From: Cyclobacteriaceae bacterium
GTDB lineage: Bacteria; Bacteroidota; Bacteroidia; Cytophagales; Cyclobacteriaceae
Assembly: GCA_025363495.1 (NCBI GenBank)
Contig: JANYDR010000291.1
Location: forward strand, 1 to 10,675
Reading direction: 5' to 3'
Length of the DNA: 10,675 nt
Position 1 is the first letter of the stretch; the number at the start of each line of letters is the position of its first letter. Under the pieces are notes generated by a model. That model searched no databases, was not told where the DNA came from, and saw only the letters and a list, made by a program, of their open reading frames with translations. Positions 7,412 through 10,675 of this stretch are shown in pieces. A program made the position numbers and the translations under genes.

Positions 7412-7716
7412 TTCGTTATATACTAACTCAGTTTTACCAGCCCTTTAAATGTTACGAACAAGTTATTAACAATTTCTTAATATAGCATTTCATCAATCGA
7501 TTGCTGGTTCGTCTTTATTTTCTGAATAAAAATCTTAATTAAACTTTAACTTAAACTACATGAAGAAACTCGCTCTGTGTCTGGTATTTGGATTAATCTG
7601 AGTCCAATCCTCTCGCGTGGTCGATTTCTCCTTATTATTTGCCAAAAATGAAGTTCTTGTAATCTTACAATTCCACCCTTCAGCTACTATTTAAGAAGAG
7701 AAACATAGCTTGCATT
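7412..7716. other. Divergent intergenic region between receptor and NRAMP-like genes
   Basis: This AT-rich stretch separates the minus-strand receptor from the plus-strand transporter. Apart from the receptor's upstream region and the leader ORF at 7560-7601, I see no RNA gene, no riboswitch fold I can recognise and no convincing plus-strand promoter. A purine-rich AAGAAGAG at 7693-7700 lies about 16 bp before the GTG start of the transporter and may help initiation. Confidence 0.5.
7560..7601 (+). pseudogene. Orphan signal-peptide-like leader ORF (possible gene remnant)
   Basis: ATG at 7560 opens a 13-codon frame, MKKLALCLVFGLI, ending in TGA at 7599-7601. The short positive start and hydrophobic run look like the first half of a Sec signal peptide. 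Beyond the TGA the same frame stays open for another 30 codons to TAA at 7692-7694, but that part resembles nothing I know. Options are a gene remnant broken by a nonsense mutation, a short leader peptide ahead of the transporter gene, or chance. The AT-rich run before the ATG looks like a normal Bacteroidota leader. Confidence 0.3.
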
Positions 7717-9003
7717 GTGAACAAAAACAAAACCATTTCCAGCGTTATCCTTTGGTCGGTAATATCCGCCGCCTTTATTGGACCTGGTACTGTAACCACT
7801 GCCGCCACGGCAGGTTCTCTTTTCCAATTGGACTTGCTTTGGGCTGTGACCTTTGCCACAATTGCCTGTATTCTGTTACAAGAGGTTTCCGGTCGACTCA
7901 CAATCGTAAGTGGATTGACAATGGGCCAGGCATTAAGTAGAAAATATGGCGAACAAAAAAGCACCTGGTTAAAATTTCTGTTGGGTGGACCCGTGATACT
8001 TGGATGCGCGGCATATGAAGCGGGCAATATACTCGGTGCAGTATCAGGTCTTAATCTGATGTCGTCCGTTGATACAAAAATTCTAACGATAGTGATTACA
8101 GGTGTCTCTGCAATTATACTCTGGACGGGCAAACGCAATGCAATCGGGTGGCTGATGACGTTCCTCGTCGCCCTGATGGGTGTTGCCTTTTTTGCTTTGG
8201 CGATTCACACGCCGTTTACTTTTACTGATTATTTAAAGTCCTCTTTACTTCCCAATCTTCCTGCTGGTTCTGAATTGCTCACATTGGGATTAGTCGGCAC
8301 AACCATTGTTCCCTACAATGTTTTTCTTGGATCGGGAATCAGTAAAGGACAAACTGTTCCACTTATGCGAATTGGCCTTACTATTTCTGTCCTTATTGGC
8401 GGACTTATAACAGCAGCCATTCTTATCGCGGGCACATCTGTAAAATCATTTTCCAACTTTAATGAATTAGCACAGGCCCTTACTGAAAATAGTGGAGCCA
8501 TTGGAGGCTTAGCGTTGGGTATTGGACTTTTCGCAGCGGGGTTTTCCTCTGCCATAACTTCACCTTATGCCGCTTCCATCATTGCCTCCTCTGTCTTTGA
8601 TTGGAATAATAAATGGCAACGTGTGACATGGATCATTGTATTGTTAACCGGTTTCGCTTTTGGAATCAGTGGCATTAAACCGATACCCGTAATTCTCGCA
8701 GTGCAGGCATTGAATGGATTGGTACTTCCATTGCTTACTGCCTATCTGATCTTACTTATTAATGATCCTCGAATTATACCTGCTGAGCACCGGCACTCAC
8801 CGATTTATAATGTGGTATTGCTTATAATCTTTGGCAGCGTGTTGCTAATGGGATTAAATAATATTGATAAATCGGTCTCCTCGTGGATGGAACTTACTTC
8901 TGGACATTTTGGTGTAATGATGGGAATTACATCTGTCGCTACTCTATACTTAGGATATAAATTGTTTACCTCACCCTACCCACTCCTCAAAGGAGAGGGC
9001 TAG
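7717..9003 (+). CDS. NRAMP-superfamily transporter with non-canonical metal-site motifs
   Basis: 428-residue polytopic inner-membrane protein with about eleven hydrophobic segments, close in length to E. coli MntH (412 aa). The NRAMP/SLC11 fold is recognised from the first helix FIGPGTVTTAATAG (20-33), QEVSGR at 55-60, and the sixth-helix segment GTTIVPYNVFLGS (194-206). In canonical manganese/iron NRAMPs helix 1 carries DPGN and helix 6 carries a Met-Pro-His motif. Here they read GPGT (22-25) and VPYN (198-201), so the metal-ligating Asp, Asn and Met are absent. The substrate may therefore not be a transition metal. Translation probably starts at GTG 7717; no in-frame ATG lies upstream in the spacer. 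The last ten residues (SPYPLLKGEG) and the stop come from a palindromic repeat. No manganese riboswitch or regulator gene is seen nearby. Confidence 0.82.
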   Translation: MNKNKTISSVILWSVISAAFIGPGTVTTAATAGSLFQLDLLWAVTFATIACILLQEVSGRLTIVSGLTMGQALSRKYGEQKSTWLKFLLGGPVILGCAAYEAGNILGAVSGLNLMSSVDTKILTIVITGVSAIILWTGKRNAIGWLMTFLVALMGVAFFALAIHTPFTFTDYLKSSLLPNLPAGSELLTLGLVGTTIVPYNVFLGSGISKGQTVPLMRIGLTISVLIGGLITAAILIAGTSVKSFSNFNELAQALTENSGAIGGLALGIGLFAAGFSSAITSPYAASIIASSVFDWNNKWQRVTWIIVLLTGFAFGISGIKPIPVILAVQALNGLVLPLLTAYLILLINDPRIIPAEHRHSPIYNVVLLIIFGSVLLMGLNNIDKSVSSWMELTSGHFGVMMGITSVATLYLGYKLFTSPYPLLKGEG

Positions 9004-9011
9004 GGTGAGGT
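8968..9011. repeat. Palindromic repeat forming the shared 3' end of two convergent genes
   Basis: Perfect 11-bp arms, acctcaccta-type, at 8968-8978 and 9001-9011 (left arm reads acctcaccc then ta) enclose a partly complementary centre, cccactcctc-aaa-ggagaggg. It supplies the C-terminal SPYPLLKGEG and the TAG stop of the NRAMP-like gene. Its last base is the first base of the opposing aminotransferase stop (9011-9013). The C/T-rich-AAA-G/A-rich layout resembles a widespread type of dispersed bacterial intergenic repeat; this is from memory. It could act as a hairpin terminator in both directions, but there is no T-tract. Confidence 0.7.
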
Positions 9012-10159
9012 CACGCCACAACTTCATCAAACGCCTTCACAAACATTTTCATTTCCTCCATTGTGCCAATGCTAACACGGCACCATTCTTTTTCTTTGTA
9101 ATCCCATACTCTCATAAGGAATCCCTTCTCCTCCATCTTGGCAAGAATCGTTTTTCCATCTCTTGGGGCTGGAAAGAAAACCACATTACTCAAAGGCTTA
9201 CCGTAAAATACTTTATGCTTATCCAGGTAGTCCGTTAGCACGGCACGAGCCGCTGCGTTTTTATCACGGGTCATTTTCATGAATGTTTCATCCCCCATGC
9301 TTGCCATGGCTGCTGCAATGGCGGTTTGACTCAGCGGAATGTCTCCGGCATACTTATAAACACGATCAATCAATTCAGGTTTAGCAACAATATAGCCTAC
9401 GCGCAAGCCAGCAAGACCGTAAACTTTTGAAAAAGTCTTTGAAACAATAACATTCATATCCTTCTTCACCAGTTCAACCATTGAAACTTGTTGAGCCGGT
9501 TCAAGGAATTCAATATAGGCTTCATCAACATAAACCACTGACTTTTTAGAAACTTCTTCACAAAAAGACTTAATCTTTGCTGGGCTGACAATTGTTCCGG
9601 TTGGATTATTCGGGTTGCAAATAAACACCAGGCGAGTGTCGCTCTTCACTGCCGCTGCCATTGCATCATAATCATGTTCCAGCTTTTCATTAGCATCTAC
9701 CCGGTCCCAACGGCATTTAAATACTTCTGCAAAATTCATTAGCAATGGAAATGTCGGATACGATGACATGACACTTCCTCCTTCTATCCCAAAGGCTACG
9801 GCGGCCTGACATAATATATCGCCGGAGCCCGCCCCGATGTGAATATGCTGTGGAGTAACGCCTTCTTTTGCTGCAATCAATGCTTTAAGATCTTCTGTTT
9901 CTTTAAAAGGATAACGGTTAGCCTCTGATAAGATACTTACTACTGCCTGCTTCGCTTTTTCTGAGGGGCCATATGGATTCTCATTGGAATTCAACCTTAT
10001 TTTCGAACTCATTTTCTTTCCACCACTGAAAAAAGAGGCTTCAGCTTTGCTTGCAGGTGCGGCAATAAGCTGCTGAACCAAAGAAGGCCCCAGAGTAAGA
10101 CCCGCTGTAAGAGAAATCGTTGACTTAAACCAATCTCTTCGGTTGATGGTGGATTCCAT
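9011..10159 (-). CDS. Tat-exported PLP-dependent aminotransferase, HisC family
   Basis: 382-residue fold-type I aminotransferase related to histidinol-phosphate aminotransferase (HisC). Seen in order: an N-terminal twin-arginine signal NRRDWFKST with Arg7-Arg8 followed by a hydrophobic stretch to about 34, then the family motifs RLNSNENPYGPS at 55-66, NPNNPTG at 182-188, DEAYIEF at 212-218, SKTFSKVYGLAGLR at 240-253 with the PLP Schiff-base Lys245, and RVSIGT at 361-366 for substrate carboxylate binding. All core catalytic residues are present. The Tat signal implies export of a folded, PLP-loaded enzyme to the periplasm, unusual for HisC. An internal ATG at 10010-10012 (Met50) would give a cytosolic form of ordinary HisC extent. 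No his genes flank it, so the substrate is open and no hisC symbol is assigned. Confidence 0.9.
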   Translation of the reverse strand: MESTINRRDWFKSTISLTAGLTLGPSLVQQLIAAPASKAEASFFSGGKKMSSKIRLNSNENPYGPSEKAKQAVVSILSEANRYPFKETEDLKALIAAKEGVTPQHIHIGAGSGDILCQAAVAFGIEGGSVMSSYPTFPLLMNFAEVFKCRWDRVDANEKLEHDYDAMAAAVKSDTRLVFICNPNNPTGTIVSPAKIKSFCEEVSKKSVVYVDEAYIEFLEPAQQVSMVELVKKDMNVIVSKTFSKVYGLAGLRVGYIVAKPELIDRVYKYAGDIPLSQTAIAAAMASMGDETFMKMTRDKNAAARAVLTDYLDKHKVFYGKPLSNVVFFPAPRDGKTILAKMEEKGFLMRVWDYKEKEWCRVSIGTMEEMKMFVKAFDEVVA

Positions 10160-10202
10160 GGGTTTAAAATTTAGTGTTTTATAAAAATAACGAAATAAAC
10201 CC
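10160..10202. promoter_or_regulatory. Nested inverted repeats before the aminotransferase start
   Basis: GGGTTTA (10160-10166) and TAAACCC (10196-10202) form a 7-bp inverted repeat directly touching the aminotransferase ATG. The self-complementary TTTTATAAAA (10177-10186) lies almost exactly at its centre. This could be an operator or a leader hairpin that occludes the start. The region is AT-rich, so chance symmetry is possible. No clear -7 box is seen in the 53-bp gap. Confidence 0.25.
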
Positions 10203-10212
10203 GATTAATAGA

Positions 10213-10675
10213 CTACCTCCAGGGTGCCCGGTAGGTTGTAGTTACGTACGGCTCACCATCCAGCACAATCATAGGATCATTCACGTTTTTCGGATGGTTA
10301 CGTTTCTCCAGACGATACGATCCCTGACCCGCACTTTGCGAATTATAATAGAGACGATCACCCTGAACGGACCAAGTACCTCGATCAGAATTCTGTGAAG
10401 AAGTACCCCCTGAAATGGTTTCAGTATTGACACTTCTTGAACCCTCAAATGAGTAGATGTAAGTTCCATCAGCATTCACTACTATGCACCTGCTGGTCTG
10501 TGAATTGGTATTCATGTTCATGTAACACCATTGGCCAACTAATTCCATTGGAACACTCCGTGTATCATTTCGTACTGCTGAATTTGCTGTGCCCTCCACC
10601 TTGTTATAGTTTACTTGCTGACCATTGGCACTTAATGTCAATTGCTTGCCATTGACAGAATAGGCAAACGTCACA
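10213..10675 (-). CDS. Partial gene: protein with tandem lipocalin-like beta domains, function unknown
   Basis: The reading frame is open to the right edge, so the 5' part of this minus-strand gene is outside the window; about 153 codons to the TAG at 10213-10215 are visible. Residues 1-26 (FAYSVNGKQLTLSANGQ...) look like the final strands of one small beta-barrel domain. A second domain begins at LVGQWCY (45-51), has a possible disulfide pair Cys50/Cys63, a GTWSVQGDRLYYNS stretch at 99-112, and closes with DPMIVLDG (133-140) and the C-terminus YRAPWR. The GxW start and the W-x-x-x-G-x-x-L pattern resemble lipocalin-like domains, inferred by eye. The gene lies 53 bp upstream of the aminotransferase gene on the same strand, so co-transcription is possible. 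I do not recognise a specific family. Confidence 0.7.
   Translation of the reverse strand, partial: VTFAYSVNGKQLTLSANGQQVNYNKVEGTANSAVRNDTRSVPMELVGQWCYMNMNTNSQTSRCIVVNADGTYIYSFEGSRSVNTETISGGTSSQNSDRGTWSVQGDRLYYNSQSAGQGSYRLEKRNHPKNVNDPMIVLDGEPYVTTTYRAPWR

Noticed and set aside
7494..7503. CAATCGATTG palindrome as an operator
   Set aside because: A 10-bp perfect palindrome is expected several times per 10 kb by chance and has no supporting context.
7412..7716. Manganese or other metal riboswitch before the NRAMP-like gene
   Set aside because: I could not find a conserved riboswitch core or a terminator/antiterminator pair in the spacer.
7680..8138. 152-codon minus-strand frame opposite the NRAMP-like gene
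   Set aside because: It lies antisense to a clearly coding transporter, has no domain-like pattern and is best explained as a shadow frame.

Overview
The window looks like a chromosomal segment of a Bacteroidota bacterium, most likely a Cytophagales/Chitinophagales-type environmental species. Pointers are an Oar-like TonB-dependent receptor with an N-terminal carboxypeptidase-regulatory-like domain, several signal peptides ending in an 'A-Q' junction, the lack of clear Shine-Dalgarno sequences, and a TAnnTTTG-type -7 box upstream of the receptor. The lineage is inferred from these features, not from a database match.

Layout, left to right. Positions 1-90 hold no supportable gene but contain a degenerate 7-bp-periodic repeat. 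A minus-strand MltF-type lytic transglycosylase lipoprotein (91-1527) follows. Its divergent intergenic region (1528-1798) carries a long near-perfect palindrome built from CATAG units. A plus-strand secreted ComEC-type metallo-beta-lactamase-fold protein (1799-3040) converges, with a 3-bp gap, on a minus-strand exported glycerophosphodiester phosphodiesterase (3044-3877). That gene lies behind the large Oar-like TonB-dependent receptor (3933-7367, minus), and an intrinsic terminator separates the two. A 349-bp divergent spacer contains the receptor promoter and a 13-codon signal-peptide-like leader ORF. Next is a plus-strand NRAMP-superfamily transporter with non-canonical metal-site motifs (7717-9003). 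A palindromic repeat supplies its last codons and stop, and also touches the stop of the convergent minus-strand gene, a HisC-type aminotransferase with a twin-arginine signal (9011-10159). The right edge holds the 3' part of a minus-strand gene of unknown function with what look like tandem lipocalin-like beta domains (10213 to the edge).

The genes do not form one obvious pathway. The common theme is the cell envelope: peptidoglycan turnover (MltF), outer-membrane uptake (receptor), phosphodiester breakdown (GDPD), metal transport (NRAMP-like) and several exported enzymes. No CRISPR array, transposase, integrase, rRNA, tRNA, phage gene or recognisable defence system was found. The observations most worth following are the altered NRAMP motifs, the Tat-exported aminotransferase, the two intergenic palindromic repeats, the terminator abutting the GDPD start codon, and the orphan leader ORF. 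I do not see convincing evidence of a wholly new system.
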